59,942 nt of DNA, from positions 1 through 59,942 of the forward strand of contig JAEURC010000023.1 of assembly GCA_016789025.1 (NCBI GenBank), read 5' to 3'. The DNA comes from Anaerolineales bacterium. Lineage in GTDB: Bacteria > Chloroflexota > Anaerolineae > Anaerolineales > Villigracilaceae. The notes beneath the pieces are model-generated. The model ran no database searches, was not told the origin of the DNA, and worked only from the letters and a program-made list of their open reading frames with translations. Position numbers and translations under genes: made by a program. Shown here in pieces: positions 43,065 to 51,314 of this stretch. Every line of letters starts with the position of its first letter. Position 1 is the stretch's first letter.

Positions 43065-43352
43065 TCATAAACGGATTTCGAGCCGTATTTTCACATTGTC
43101 CCCTTCCCCGATGTCTTCCGCTTTTTGAACGACCATTTTGATTGGCACAAGGTAAAGACCGTCTTTCGGGAATAAGGAAGTCTTAAACTCGGTTTTACCG
43201 ATCCGCACATGGACAGGAATCACCCCCCAGCCATATGTCACCTCTTTTGAGATCGATTTGATGTCGCTGCTCTGCTTTTCGGGAACAGCGACGAAAAGAA
43301 AGGGAGATGGACCGCGCCAATGGAAAATTTTGCCGCCAAATTCAATGATCAT
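43065..43352 (-). CDS. DUF1905 family protein
   Basis: A 95-residue single domain. FHWRGPSPFLFVAVPE, TYGWGVIPVHVRIGKTEF and SLFPKDGLYLVPIK are the conserved blocks of DUF1905, a small beta-barrel fold of unknown function often joined to a YdeI-type domain; that second domain is not present here. The gap to the Nudix gene (43353-43620) holds a TATAAT at 43440 on the plus strand but no other feature I can support. Confidence 0.85.
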   Translation of the reverse strand: MIIEFGGKIFHWRGPSPFLFVAVPEKQSSDIKSISKEVTYGWGVIPVHVRIGKTEFKTSLFPKDGLYLVPIKMVVQKAEDIGEGDNVKIRLEIRL

Positions 43353-43620
43353 TGAGAGCCTCTATTGCGCAGTCGAAGGAGAACATTCATCGCCCAAAAA
43401 AGCGAAAATTACACTGCGAAACAATCGCGCGTCGGTCTGTATAATCTGCCGCAGATATATTGATACGGCTTATTTCTTCAAATGTGAAGGACATGTGATT
43501 TCTCGAAAGGGTTGAAGTTGATTTTACATCTTTGAAGGATTGCAGGTTTGACGCGGTAGTTATACCGCCTTGAGGTAAAATCCAATCAACAGATTATAGC
43601 CTGAGCGCGGAAAAATTCTC

Positions 43621-44136
43621 ATGCCTAGCTCCTCTCAAGGAATTACCAATACTCGTTATTCCCTCATTCCCCGCACATCGATCTTGTTGCGGCGAGGAGA
43701 ATCGTATTTGCTCCTCAAAGGCGCGCCGACGAAACGTCTGTGGGCGAATATATACAACGGGCTAGGTGGTCACGTGGAAAGGGGAGAGGATGTCCTGTCT
43801 GCCGCAAAGCGCGAGTTGCTCGAAGAAGCAGGTCTCGTCGCCGATTTGTGGCTGTGTGGAACACTCATAGTCGACGCAGGCGAAACGGGGATTTGTTTGT
43901 TCATCTTCACCGGGGAGGTAGCAGGTGGTCAACTTACCGCTTCCGAGGAGGGCTTGGCAGAGTGGATTGAATTTGAACAAATCGTGGGAGCGAATGATAA
44001 TTCAGCCTTACCGGTCATAGAAGATCTGCCAATTCTGTTGAAGAGAATTCACGGCATGAAGCGCGGCGATCCGTTGTTTTTTGCGCGGTCGTTTTACACT
44101 GATGCGGGGAAATTGATTGTGAAGTTTGAAGAATAG
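43621..44136 (+). CDS. Nudix hydrolase
   Basis: 171 residues. The Nudix box reads GGHVERGEDVLSAAKRELLE followed by EAGL, matching G-x5-E-x7-R-E-U-x-E-E-x-G-U, with the metal-binding glutamates intact. The flanking LLKGAPTKRLWANIYNGLG is typical of MutT-like and ADP-ribose-type enzymes. It would hydrolyse a nucleoside diphosphate linked to another group, perhaps for housecleaning. The C-terminus (RSFYTDAGKLIVKFEE) is an extra 30-residue tail. Confidence 0.92.
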   Translation: MPSSSQGITNTRYSLIPRTSILLRRGESYLLLKGAPTKRLWANIYNGLGGHVERGEDVLSAAKRELLEEAGLVADLWLCGTLIVDAGETGICLFIFTGEVAGGQLTASEEGLAEWIEFEQIVGANDNSALPVIEDLPILLKRIHGMKRGDPLFFARSFYTDAGKLIVKFEE

Positions 44137-44184
44137 ACATGCGGCTGAGATGATACAATCGAAAAATCAGCGAAAGGCGAAACG

Positions 44185-44439
44185 ATGGCAGAAAAAAAGA
44201 CAGTTAAGAAGACGGTCAAAAAGACGAAAAAGCTGACAGCCAAAAAGACAGGCAAAAAGAATCTGACACGCGTTCAATTTTCCAGAGACTCCACAGCGAA
44301 ACAGATCTTTAAGGCGATTCGGGAAAGTCAAACGGATTGGGCGAAGAAATTCCCCGAGCGCGCTCATCGACTCTACCCAGAAGTATTTGACGAACAGGGG
44401 AATCGCATCCCACACGAGAATAAGACACCGAAAAAATAA
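44185..44439 (+). CDS. Small lysine-rich protein
   Basis: 84 residues. The first 30 are almost all Lys/Thr (KKTVKKTVKKTKKL), like the tail of a histone-like or nucleic-acid-binding protein, and the rest is a compact helical segment (STAKQIFKAIRESQTDWAKK, then RAHRLYPEVFDEQGN). GGCGAAACG lies before the ATG, so the ribosome site is weak. I do not recognise the family. A terminator follows at once. Confidence 0.7.
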   Translation: MAEKKTVKKTVKKTKKLTAKKTGKKNLTRVQFSRDSTAKQIFKAIRESQTDWAKKFPERAHRLYPEVFDEQGNRIPHENKTPKK

Positions 44440-44470
44440 AGACTCTGCATTGCAGAGCCTTTATTTTTTT
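44438..44470 (+). terminator. Rho-independent terminator after the lysine-rich gene
   Basis: CTCTGCA (44443-44449) pairs with TGCAGAG (44451-44457); AAAG and CTTT extend the stem, and a run of T follows. It begins at the stop codon. Confidence 0.9.
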
Positions 44471-44635
44471 CTACCTCAGTCAACCCGAACGTGCAGTCGA
44501 CGGGCTGCCACTCGGCGGGAGCGGCAGGGGCTGAGTTCCCAGTTTACGCCTGATAGGGTGGCTTGCTCACAGAATGCGTCTGGACGCGCGGATAATTCGC
44601 TCGAAATCTCAAATGAATATCTGCGCATCTATCCA

Positions 44636-44815
44636 TCAATTCGACATGGCATTAACGAGGGCGTACATCAACGCGACAAACGCCAGGGCGGAAAAAACGA
44701 ACGCGATGCCCGTCGCGATGAACGCGGTTTTTAGTCCCTTGATTTTGTATACGACCCCGAAGATCACGATCAACATCAGAAGAGCGAACGCGGCGTACAG
44801 AATGGTGAAAGACAT
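44636..44815 (-). CDS. Small two-helix membrane protein
   Basis: 59 residues (MSFTILYAAFALLMLIVIFG at the start). Two hydrophobic helices, about 4-24 and 31-55, flank a basic turn (VYKIKGLK). A clear AAGGAG site lies 8 bases before the ATG. It is below the usual size cutoff for gene finding, but the ribosome site and the composition support it. Function unknown. The flanking gaps 44473-44635 and 44816-45030 show no other feature I can support. Confidence 0.7.
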   Translation of the reverse strand: MSFTILYAAFALLMLIVIFGVVYKIKGLKTAFIATGIAFVFSALAFVALMYALVNAMSN

Positions 44816-45030
44816 GTGGTATTCTCCTTGGAAAATTATTTCGCTCGATCATAGTCGAGTCCCACTCTCAAATGCTTGCAGAAGGCGTCAATCTGGCGTC
44901 TGTTTTCGTTGACCCGCCGGCAATTCGCGCGCGACTACTTGATTGAGCTGGTGATCGGGCATAACCTGACGCGGCTGGGCAGGGCGGACAGGCGGAGAGT
45001 TTGCCTATCAGGGAGAATAACTGCGTAAAT

Positions 45031-46197
45031 TCAATTCAACTTCTTCAATACGATCGTAAACGCGCTTCCCCTGCCGGGCGCGCTGGTCACGGTCAATTTT
45101 CCCTGATGCTGTTCGATGACCTGTTTCGTGATGGCGAGTCCCAGCCCGATGCCGCCGAAGAGATCGTTCTCGTGTCGTTCGAGATGATAGAAACGGTCGA
45201 AGACGCGCGTCATCTTTTCTTTTTCGATGCCGATGCCGTGATCTTCCACGGCGAGAAAAATTTCCTCGCCGCGCGCGCTGAGGCGCACATCCACGTCTCC
45301 GCCTTTGGGGCTGAACTTGATCGCATTGTCTACAAGAGCGGAGAGAGCGCGTTCAAGGGATTTGGAGTCGCCGAACGCGTGAGGCAGGCTGATATTGGGA
45401 GCGAAGCGCAGGTTTACATTCCGCTCGACGGCTTTGGGCGCATATTTATCCGCTACATTTTTTGCTACTGTGTTTAAATCCAATTTTTGGAATTCAGGGA
45501 GGACGAGGTCCATTTCTTGCAAGAAGAGGATGTCGTTGACGAGGCTGACGATCTGCTGGACGTTGCGGGCAACCGCCTCAATCCCCGTGTTGAGTTGGTC
45601 GCCGCTCATTACGCCTTTTTGCAACATTTGAAGATATCCGCTCGCCGCCATCAGCGGGGTCCGCAACTCGTGCGCCACATTGGAGAGGAATTCGCGGCGG
45701 GCGAGGTCTTGCTCGGCAAGTTTTTGATACGCCTCGGCAAGTTCGCTTGCGCGCAAGCGGAGGTCGTCCACCGCCATTTGATCGTTGGAGCGCAGGCGGT
45801 TGCTGATCTCGCTGACCATTGCCATGGCGATACTGCTGGAGGAATGAAGCACGCGGTCGAAGCCGGTCTTTTCGAGTTCGAGGGCGGTGAGCGCCGTTTT
45901 TGCGGTAACGGTCGCGGCGCGCGGCGCGTTGTGGATGAGCGCCATCTCGCCGAAAAAATCGCCGGGCCCGAGCGTTTTCAGCAGGCGCATTTCGCTGTTG
46001 TTGATGATTTTGGTTACCTCGGCATCGCCTTCGAGGATCATGTAAAAACGATCCTCCACCGCATTCTCACGGCACAAGACTGCGCCCGGCGCGTAGGCGT
46101 GCACTTGGCTGTTTTTGATCAATTCTTCGATTTCGTCCGGTTTGATGCCGGGGAAGGCTCGCGGGATGATCTTTGACGGGGCGCGGAGGTTCGTCAT
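45031..46197 (-). CDS. Histidine kinase with an N-terminal cyclic-nucleotide-binding-like domain
   Basis: 388 residues with no membrane segment. Residues about 28-138 are a CRP-type domain with the phosphate-binding cassette FFGEMALIHNAPRAATV (Glu84 and Arg93 kept, as needed to hold cAMP or cGMP). A short coiled linker (about 140-168) leads to HisKA with His176 in NVAHELRTPL, then HATPase with DNAIKFSP, DHGIGI and GIGLGLAI. It probably changes kinase activity on binding a nucleotide or on association with a partner. No response regulator adjoins it. Confidence 0.93.
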   Translation of the reverse strand: MTNLRAPSKIIPRAFPGIKPDEIEELIKNSQVHAYAPGAVLCRENAVEDRFYMILEGDAEVTKIINNSEMRLLKTLGPGDFFGEMALIHNAPRAATVTAKTALTALELEKTGFDRVLHSSSSIAMAMVSEISNRLRSNDQMAVDDLRLRASELAEAYQKLAEQDLARREFLSNVAHELRTPLMAASGYLQMLQKGVMSGDQLNTGIEAVARNVQQIVSLVNDILFLQEMDLVLPEFQKLDLNTVAKNVADKYAPKAVERNVNLRFAPNISLPHAFGDSKSLERALSALVDNAIKFSPKGGDVDVRLSARGEEIFLAVEDHGIGIEKEKMTRVFDRFYHLERHENDLFGGIGLGLAITKQVIEQHQGKLTVTSAPGRGSAFTIVLKKLN

Positions 46198-46277
46198 GGT
46201 GTGATTATTTTAGCATGGCGGTGTTTTCATTTCACTACTCCTATTCGAACTAAAAGGAAATTGCAAGGATGACTTTG

Positions 46278-46302
46278 TAGGACGAAATATGATTTCGTCC
46301 TA
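46278..46302. repeat. Perfect 11-base palindrome at the end of the DUF1295 gene
   Basis: TAGGACGAAAT and ATTTCGTCCTA around ATG. The stop codon of the minus-strand gene lies in its right arm. No T-run follows. Confidence 0.7.
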
Positions 46303-47076
46303 TGCTTTCGGAAGCCACGGAAAGAACACGCTTGTCTTTCGCATGTAATCCTCATAGCCGGGCTTGTTTCGCATTGTCCGCTCAAGCATGGCTACGCCGG
46401 AGACTCGGAGCAGAAGCCATGTGATCAGGATGGGGGAGAAGATTGTCCACCACGCGCCAACCGCGAGCGCGGCGAGATAAATTCCCCACCACGCAAGCGC
46501 TTCGCCAAAATAATTTGGATGGCGGGAGAGCTTCCACAAACCTGTTGTGAGTAATTTGTCCTTGTTTTCCGCGTTGCGTTTGAAGAGAGTCAACTGCAAG
46601 TCTGCCATGGATTCAAAAAGCCAGCCAAATCCCCAGATTAACGCCCCGAGCAGATCCATCGGCGTGAGAATCGCGGGGAATCCGAACGATTGCGCGGCGA
46701 GGATCGGGGCGCTGATGAGCCACATCAAAATCCCTTGCAGTAAAAATACTTTGAAAAATGAAGCCCACCGCCAGCGCGCGCCATTTTCCTCGCGCCATTT
46801 TGCATAACGGAAATCTTCAGGCTTGCCCCAATTGCGGAGTCCGATGTGAAGCGCGAGGCGTAGTCCCCACAGTGCGACCATTGCGCACATCCATTCTTTG
46901 CGCGGCAGGTAGCCATATCCATAAGAAAAGCCGATCCATGCGATGACGATGAATCCGATACCCCAAAATATGTCCACGATGCTGGCGTTCTTGAGCGCGA
47001 GGCTCAATAGCCAAAGCAATGTCATCAGGCAAAGGATGACGAGTCCGCTGGCGAGGAAGAGGATGATGAAAGGCAT
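46300..47076 (-). CDS. DUF1295 / steroid-5-alpha-reductase-like membrane protein
   Basis: 258 residues with about seven membrane segments. The C-terminal LWKLSRHPNYFGEALAWWGI followed by RVSGVAMLERTMR is the conserved block of DUF1295 and of methyltransferases/reductases with the same membrane fold, in which it binds a nucleotide cofactor. An acceptor is not known. The sequence ends at a TAG inside a palindrome. Confidence 0.88.
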   Translation of the reverse strand: MPFIILFLASGLVILCLMTLLWLLSLALKNASIVDIFWGIGFIVIAWIGFSYGYGYLPRKEWMCAMVALWGLRLALHIGLRNWGKPEDFRYAKWREENGARWRWASFFKVFLLQGILMWLISAPILAAQSFGFPAILTPMDLLGALIWGFGWLFESMADLQLTLFKRNAENKDKLLTTGLWKLSRHPNYFGEALAWWGIYLAALAVGAWWTIFSPILITWLLLRVSGVAMLERTMRNKPGYEDYMRKTSVFFPWLPKA

Positions 47077-47106
47077 AGGGCTTTAAAGTAAAAGCATCTC
47101 GGATTT

Positions 47107-47282
47107 TGTAACGCGACATTTTGCTCTTTTCTAAATTAATCGAGCAAAAACCCTAACCACTGTCTCCTAGCGGGGATAATAAAGACGCGGAGACACAGAG
47201 AAAAGCAATTAAAAAATACTCCGTGGCTCAGTGTCTCCGTGGTTCAAAACGAAGCGTAAAGAGTAGTTCGTGGGGCGGGGCG
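47107..47282. repeat. Long hairpin (MITE-like) repeat, copy B
   Basis: Shares with 9635-9776 the strings GTAACGCGACATTTTGC, CTAAATTAATCGAGCAA, GAGACACAGAGAAAAGCAAT and GTGTCTCCGTGGTTCAAAA. The right arm of copy A (to ACATGTCGCG) is missing; instead GGGCGGGGCGTTATCCCGCC follows. A GGGGATAATAAAGA insertion breaks the central match. It occupies the gap between the DUF1295 and rsmD genes. Confidence 0.8.
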
Positions 47283-47849
47283 TTATCCCGCCGCTCTTTG
47301 ATAAAACACGAGCAATGTCGTCCCGTATTTCCGCTCGTCGAACTGTTCAAGATTCCCCAGCGAAACTGCGCTGAACTTAAATTCACGCGGCGCAATTTGA
47401 ACAATGACCCAACCATCGTCCGTGAGCCATTCGAGATTATCGTCCACGAGTTCCAGCGCTTTCACCCACATATCCTTGTATTGCGGGGGCGCGATATAGA
47501 TGTATTCAAACTTTTTATCGGCAGGCGATGCAAGATACGCAAACGCGTCTGCGCGGCGGATTTCTGACTGCGCCGCGAATCCGCAATGCTCCACGTTCGA
47601 TTTGATCGTGTCAATCGGCGCGCGATTCGAATCTGTAAAGCGAACAGACGCCGCGCCTCGGCTCAACGCTTCAATTCCGACTGCCCCGGTGCCTGCGAAC
47701 AAATCCCACCAATTGGAGTCGATCACGTCGCTGGAAATGATGTTGAATAACGCTTCTTTTACGCGGTCCGTGATGGGGCGGGTTGTATCGCCGTCCACCG
47801 ACTTTAACTTCCGACCTTTGGCTTTCCCGGCAATGACTCGTAGACTCAT
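47283..47849 (-). CDS. rsmD: RsmD-like 16S rRNA (guanine-966-N2) methyltransferase
   Basis: 188 residues. MSLRVIAGKAKGRKLKSVDG and RPITDRVKEALFN are strongly conserved in RsmD, and LFAGTGAVGIEALSRGA is the SAM-binding loop. The catalytic motif, usually a DPP[FY], reads IAPPQY here, so the Asp is replaced by Ala. This may be a lineage variant or a weakened enzyme. Its ATG overlaps the GT39-like stop by 4 bases. The final residues (RAAG) come from a GGGATAACGCC repeat string. Confidence 0.88.
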   Translation of the reverse strand: MSLRVIAGKAKGRKLKSVDGDTTRPITDRVKEALFNIISSDVIDSNWWDLFAGTGAVGIEALSRGAASVRFTDSNRAPIDTIKSNVEHCGFAAQSEIRRADAFAYLASPADKKFEYIYIAPPQYKDMWVKALELVDDNLEWLTDDGWVIVQIAPREFKFSAVSLGNLEQFDERKYGTTLLVFYQRAAG

Positions 47850-49474
47850 GGAATTTGTTTGACCTCGCAGAATGTCGCGCCCTCGCGTCCGATTTGCAAC
47901 ACGGGCGGCGCGTCCCTGAAAATGGAGCGATCAGCATTTGTGCGCGTGTTGACGAGAATGTAATCGCCCGATTTCACTTCGCTCCTCGCGTTCCGCAAAT
48001 CGCGGACGATGGTGTTGCTCCCGGAATAATATTCGGCAATATATGCCTCTCGCAGGACGAAGACGTTTGCCGGTTGATCTAAGCTCGCGTCCAGTTCTTG
48101 CATCGCTTCTTTATAACAAGTGAGCCAATATTCCGTTTCGTACTTGCGAAAGACTCCGCTCGTGCCGCCGACGAACGAATTGTAATACGCGTATTCATAG
48201 GGGTGGAGTCGGATGATCCCGTTGACGCCCGGCAACAGGATGAGTAAAACAAGCCCAGCGCGTAGCCAAATTGGCATCGCCGCTCCGCTGGAGAATTTTT
48301 CAAACACAAACTCAAATGCGAAACCCGCAAAAATGAACACTGGCGGCAGGATGAAAAGGAAATGCCGCAAGCCATCGTAGATCGCAGGTTGAAGAATCAG
48401 CACGTAGGCAACGAGAAGGATGAACCAAGCGAGCGTCAGCGCCAACGACGCAAATTCTTTTGAGTTGGGTTTGAATTTCCGAAAACCGATCAATGCGCCA
48501 AACCCAAATAGGAACCATGTCGGTTCGGTGAGGGTAGACCAGAGCATGAAAGGGAGGTAGCGGCGCGGCATGTCGTTCGCGCGGAAGATCTCGCCGTTGA
48601 ATAATACCGCGAGTTGAGTCGGGTTGTCGGACATGAACTTGAGTGTCCCAAAAAGCCTTGCGATTGGATTCTCCCAAAGATAGGGCCAGGTGATGAGCAT
48701 AACAACAATGGCAACCACAACATAAATTGCAAAGGGTCGAAAATAGTTTTGCGGCGAACGTGAGTCCGCTTGAGTGGACTTTGTAGGGGTAGCCGCGGAT
48801 TTCAATCCGCGGCGGGTCAAGATGATGAAGCCGGCATAGCCAACCACAATTAATCCCGCCAAGGGTCCCAGCACACGGATCGAGGTTGCAATCCCCAAAC
48901 AGAAAGCGGCGGCGAAAATTTTCCAGACAGTGGTTTTTGCGCCTGTTTCAATTTCATCCACCACCTCAAAGCCGAGACAAACAGAAGCGAGGAAGAAAGT
49001 TAGAAACGGCGGGTCTTTTGGGTTGATGAAGGCGTGTCCCCACAACAAAGGTTGAAACGAGAAGAACGCGGTTGCCGCGAGCGCGGCTGAGGGTTTCAAC
49101 CAACGCGCCGAGAGGCGGTAGACGAAAAAAACTCCAAGTTGGAAAAAAATAAAATTGACGAGGTGCCAAGCCGAAGCGCGGTCAGTACCGAGGTCTTCCA
49201 ATCCGTAGACAAAATTCCGCGCGAGAAAAAGATAGGCGGGTCCGCGCGTCTTGTGATCCTCCGCGCTGGGGCCGTAGGAATTTTCGAGATCGAAATGTCC
49301 GCTGAACCATTCATGCGGCGAATACGCGTATCCGAGCGCGTCGGCGTAATCGTAAAAGAGCGGCTCGTCCCATGAAAGCCCGTACCCGCGAAAAACAAAA
49401 ACGCCGATCAATACATTGACGGCGAGCAAAATGTAAATTGGTTCCCGGATGATTTTCCCAAAAAGGGATTTCAT
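47846..49474 (-). CDS. GT39-like membrane glycosyltransferase
   Basis: 542 residues from ATG 49474, which overlaps the GNAT stop by 4 bases. About ten to eleven membrane segments. The first periplasmic loop has WDEPLFYDYADAL, the D-E pair of GT39/PMT-type enzymes, and later HAFINPKDPPFLTFF and RHFLFILPP. It would transfer a sugar from a polyprenyl phosphate to a protein or glycan outside the membrane. A palindromic repeat inserts residues near RRGLKSAATPTKS (about 225-240). Confidence 0.88.
   Translation of the reverse strand: MKSLFGKIIREPIYILLAVNVLIGVFVFRGYGLSWDEPLFYDYADALGYAYSPHEWFSGHFDLENSYGPSAEDHKTRGPAYLFLARNFVYGLEDLGTDRASAWHLVNFIFFQLGVFFVYRLSARWLKPSAALAATAFFSFQPLLWGHAFINPKDPPFLTFFLASVCLGFEVVDEIETGAKTTVWKIFAAAFCLGIATSIRVLGPLAGLIVVGYAGFIILTRRGLKSAATPTKSTQADSRSPQNYFRPFAIYVVVAIVVMLITWPYLWENPIARLFGTLKFMSDNPTQLAVLFNGEIFRANDMPRRYLPFMLWSTLTEPTWFLFGFGALIGFRKFKPNSKEFASLALTLAWFILLVAYVLILQPAIYDGLRHFLFILPPVFIFAGFAFEFVFEKFSSGAAMPIWLRAGLVLLILLPGVNGIIRLHPYEYAYYNSFVGGTSGVFRKYETEYWLTCYKEAMQELDASLDQPANVFVLREAYIAEYYSGSNTIVRDLRNARSEVKSGDYILVNTRTNADRSIFRDAPPVLQIGREGATFCEVKQIP
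48783..48812. repeat. CCGCGGATTTCAATCCGCGG palindrome in frame in the GT39-like gene
   Basis: CCGCGGATT and AATCCGCGG around TC, in frame, adding about ten residues to a loop between membrane segments. Confidence 0.75.
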
Positions 49475-50100
49475 AAGAGCGTGTTGCCGATGGGATCGAA
49501 CGCTTTGATTTCCACCTTTGCTGAGGGGCTGTTCGGATATTCGCTTTCGAGCAAACCCCAGATCATCGAATCGCTCCAACGGTCAAAGAACGGAGTCTTC
49601 TCTCGCAGCGTTCCCTCATGTGTAAAACCCAATTTTCGCGGAATTGCGGCAGAGGCATAATTGCCCGGATCGCAATGAATTTCAAGCCGATGAATATGCA
49701 GTAGCTCGAACGCAACACGAACAAGAGCCGCTGAGGATTCGGTCACATAGCCTTGGTTAATGTAGTCCTTGTGAATCCAGTACCCGATCTCAAGTTGATT
49801 TTCGCCAAGCCGCGTGTGAAGCCCCGTTCCGCCGATCAACTTGGATTCGTCGCGGTTGAAAATCCCGTAGATGAAATCTTCGCCCATATCAAATTTGCCT
49901 CGAAATTGTTGAAGGCGCTTTATTCGTTCATCCATGGGCGACGGCTCGAAATGCGCCCAGGGCATCCATGGTTTGAGATGCTCCACGCTCTCGTTCACTG
50001 AGGTTGCCAGCATCTCCGCATCTGTTGGGTTGTAGCATCGCACAACGAGGCGCTGGGTCTCGATGCGGTACGCCGGGTTTGTAAATTTTGCGTCGCTCAT
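49471..50100 (-). CDS. GNAT-family N-acetyltransferase (RimJ/RimL type)
   Basis: 209 residues. ETQRLVVRCYNPTDAEML opens the fold, GGTGLHTRLGENQLEIGYWI is the strand-4 region and YINQGYVTESSAALVRVAF is the acetyl-CoA loop; LEIHCDPGNYASAAIPRKLGF is the C-terminal block. RimJ/RimL members acetylate protein N-termini or small amines. The start overlaps the end of the ChlI-like gene (ATGA), and the stop overlaps the GT39-like start. Confidence 0.9.
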   Translation of the reverse strand: MSDAKFTNPAYRIETQRLVVRCYNPTDAEMLATSVNESVEHLKPWMPWAHFEPSPMDERIKRLQQFRGKFDMGEDFIYGIFNRDESKLIGGTGLHTRLGENQLEIGYWIHKDYINQGYVTESSAALVRVAFELLHIHRLEIHCDPGNYASAAIPRKLGFTHEGTLREKTPFFDRWSDSMIWGLLESEYPNSPSAKVEIKAFDPIGNTLL

Positions 50101-51314
50101 TTTTTCTTCTTTGCTTTTTTACCCTTGCCTGCTTTTCCGAAATTGCTAAGCAAGGCAAGCATTTCTTTTTCCTCGCTCACCTGCCCTTTGAAATACTCGT
50201 TCATGAAGTGCGAGCGGCGCAGGCGCAGGGTCATCGGCGCCACTGCTTTCAAATCTTGCGGCGTCGCTTCCATGCGGCCATCCGCCGCGGCGTAGGCGCG
50301 CGCCGATTCAAACCAGGTGATCTCAGTGCGCAGTGAATCGATCCCCATCTTTTGGATGAGCGCGATGGCGGCTCTTGCCACCGGGTCTGGAATAGCGACT
50401 TTCTTGATCTGCTCGCGCGCGAGGCGTATCTCCGCCGCCGCCGCTTCCATCTCCCCGTAAAACTGGTTCGCCATCTGCCGCGGATTCGCCATGTACGCAT
50501 GAACGCGACGATATGCCTCCAGTCGTTCAGCGCCATCCTCCAGTCCGCGCACGAGAACACGCAAGCCGAAACGATCCAAGATCTGCGGGCGCAGGCGTCC
50601 CTCTTCGGGATTCATTGAGCCGATCAACACGAAGCGCGAGCGATAGGTTGCCGCGACAGGACCGCGCCGCACGGTGTATGAGCCTTGCGCCGCGGCGTCC
50701 AGAATCGAATCGATGATATCGTCATTGAGCAGGTTGATCTCATCGATGTATAGCAGGTTTTTATCTGCCTGCGCCAAAATCCCGCGGCGGATGCGCATTC
50801 GTTCGTGGATGGCGGCGCGTTCGTCGATCCCGCCGACAACATCTTCGAGTCGCGCGTTCAACGGCAATTCGATCAAACGGACGTTATCTGGCGAAGTGAG
50901 CGGTTTGCCCTCGGCGAATTTTTTTGCGCAATCGGGGCAGACCGCGTCGATGCCGCCCGCTTCGATATCCTCAGGCAGACAGCCGTACGCGCACAAACTG
51001 CGTTCCACCTGTGGGAGAAGTTCCAGCAAACTGCGCACTGCCGTTGTCTTTGCTGTTCCACGCGGACCAATCAACAAGATTCCGCCAATGTTTGGGTTGA
51101 TCAAACCCAGCAGGAGCGCAAGCTTCATTTCCTGTTGACCGACAATGCCAAGGAACGGGAATGGGACTGTATCGCTGACCCGTCCTTCATCAGATTGGAC
51201 CGGCGGCAGGTTTTTCCCGGAAACATAATCCACAAGTTCGCGCAGGCTTTTAAAGGAGTGCGCCACGCGTTCTTTGGGTTCAGGGTCGGGATTTGTGGGG
51301 ATGGAATCGTTCAT
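50097..51314 (-). CDS. Magnesium-chelatase subunit I-like AAA+ ATPase (BchI/ChlI)
   Basis: 405 residues. Walker A is GPRGTAKTT, Walker B is NLLYIDEINLL, sensor motifs follow (LIGSMNPEEG, LRPQILDRFGLRV). A Cys pair region (CAYGC, CPDC) lies between Walker A and Walker B, as in BchI. The C-terminus is Lys-rich. In phototrophs the protein drives Mg insertion into protoporphyrin with BchD and BchH; neither of those genes nor any pigment gene is here, so another AAA+ role, as in CobN-type cobalt chelation or MoxR-like chaperoning, is possible. Overlaps the thioesterase and GNAT genes by 4 bases each. Confidence 0.9.
   Translation of the reverse strand: MNDSIPTNPDPEPKERVAHSFKSLRELVDYVSGKNLPPVQSDEGRVSDTVPFPFLGIVGQQEMKLALLLGLINPNIGGILLIGPRGTAKTTAVRSLLELLPQVERSLCAYGCLPEDIEAGGIDAVCPDCAKKFAEGKPLTSPDNVRLIELPLNARLEDVVGGIDERAAIHERMRIRRGILAQADKNLLYIDEINLLNDDIIDSILDAAAQGSYTVRRGPVAATYRSRFVLIGSMNPEEGRLRPQILDRFGLRVLVRGLEDGAERLEAYRRVHAYMANPRQMANQFYGEMEAAAAEIRLAREQIKKVAIPDPVARAAIALIQKMGIDSLRTEITWFESARAYAAADGRMEATPQDLKAVAPMTLRLRRSHFMNEYFKGQVSEEKEMLALLSNFGKAGKGKKAKKKK

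Noticed and set aside
43258..43515. An 85-codon open frame on the plus strand across the DUF1905 start
   Set aside because: It is mostly antisense to DUF1905 with no ribosome site and low-complexity composition.
44473..44635. A possible structured RNA downstream of the lysine-rich gene
   Set aside because: GC-rich pairs can be drawn, but the sequence matches no RNase P, SRP, tmRNA or 6S pattern that I know, and the terminator lies before it.
44882..45030. A coding remnant in the gap before the cNMP-kinase gene
   Set aside because: Short open stretches exist on both strands, but none has a start with a ribosome site or a recognisable motif.
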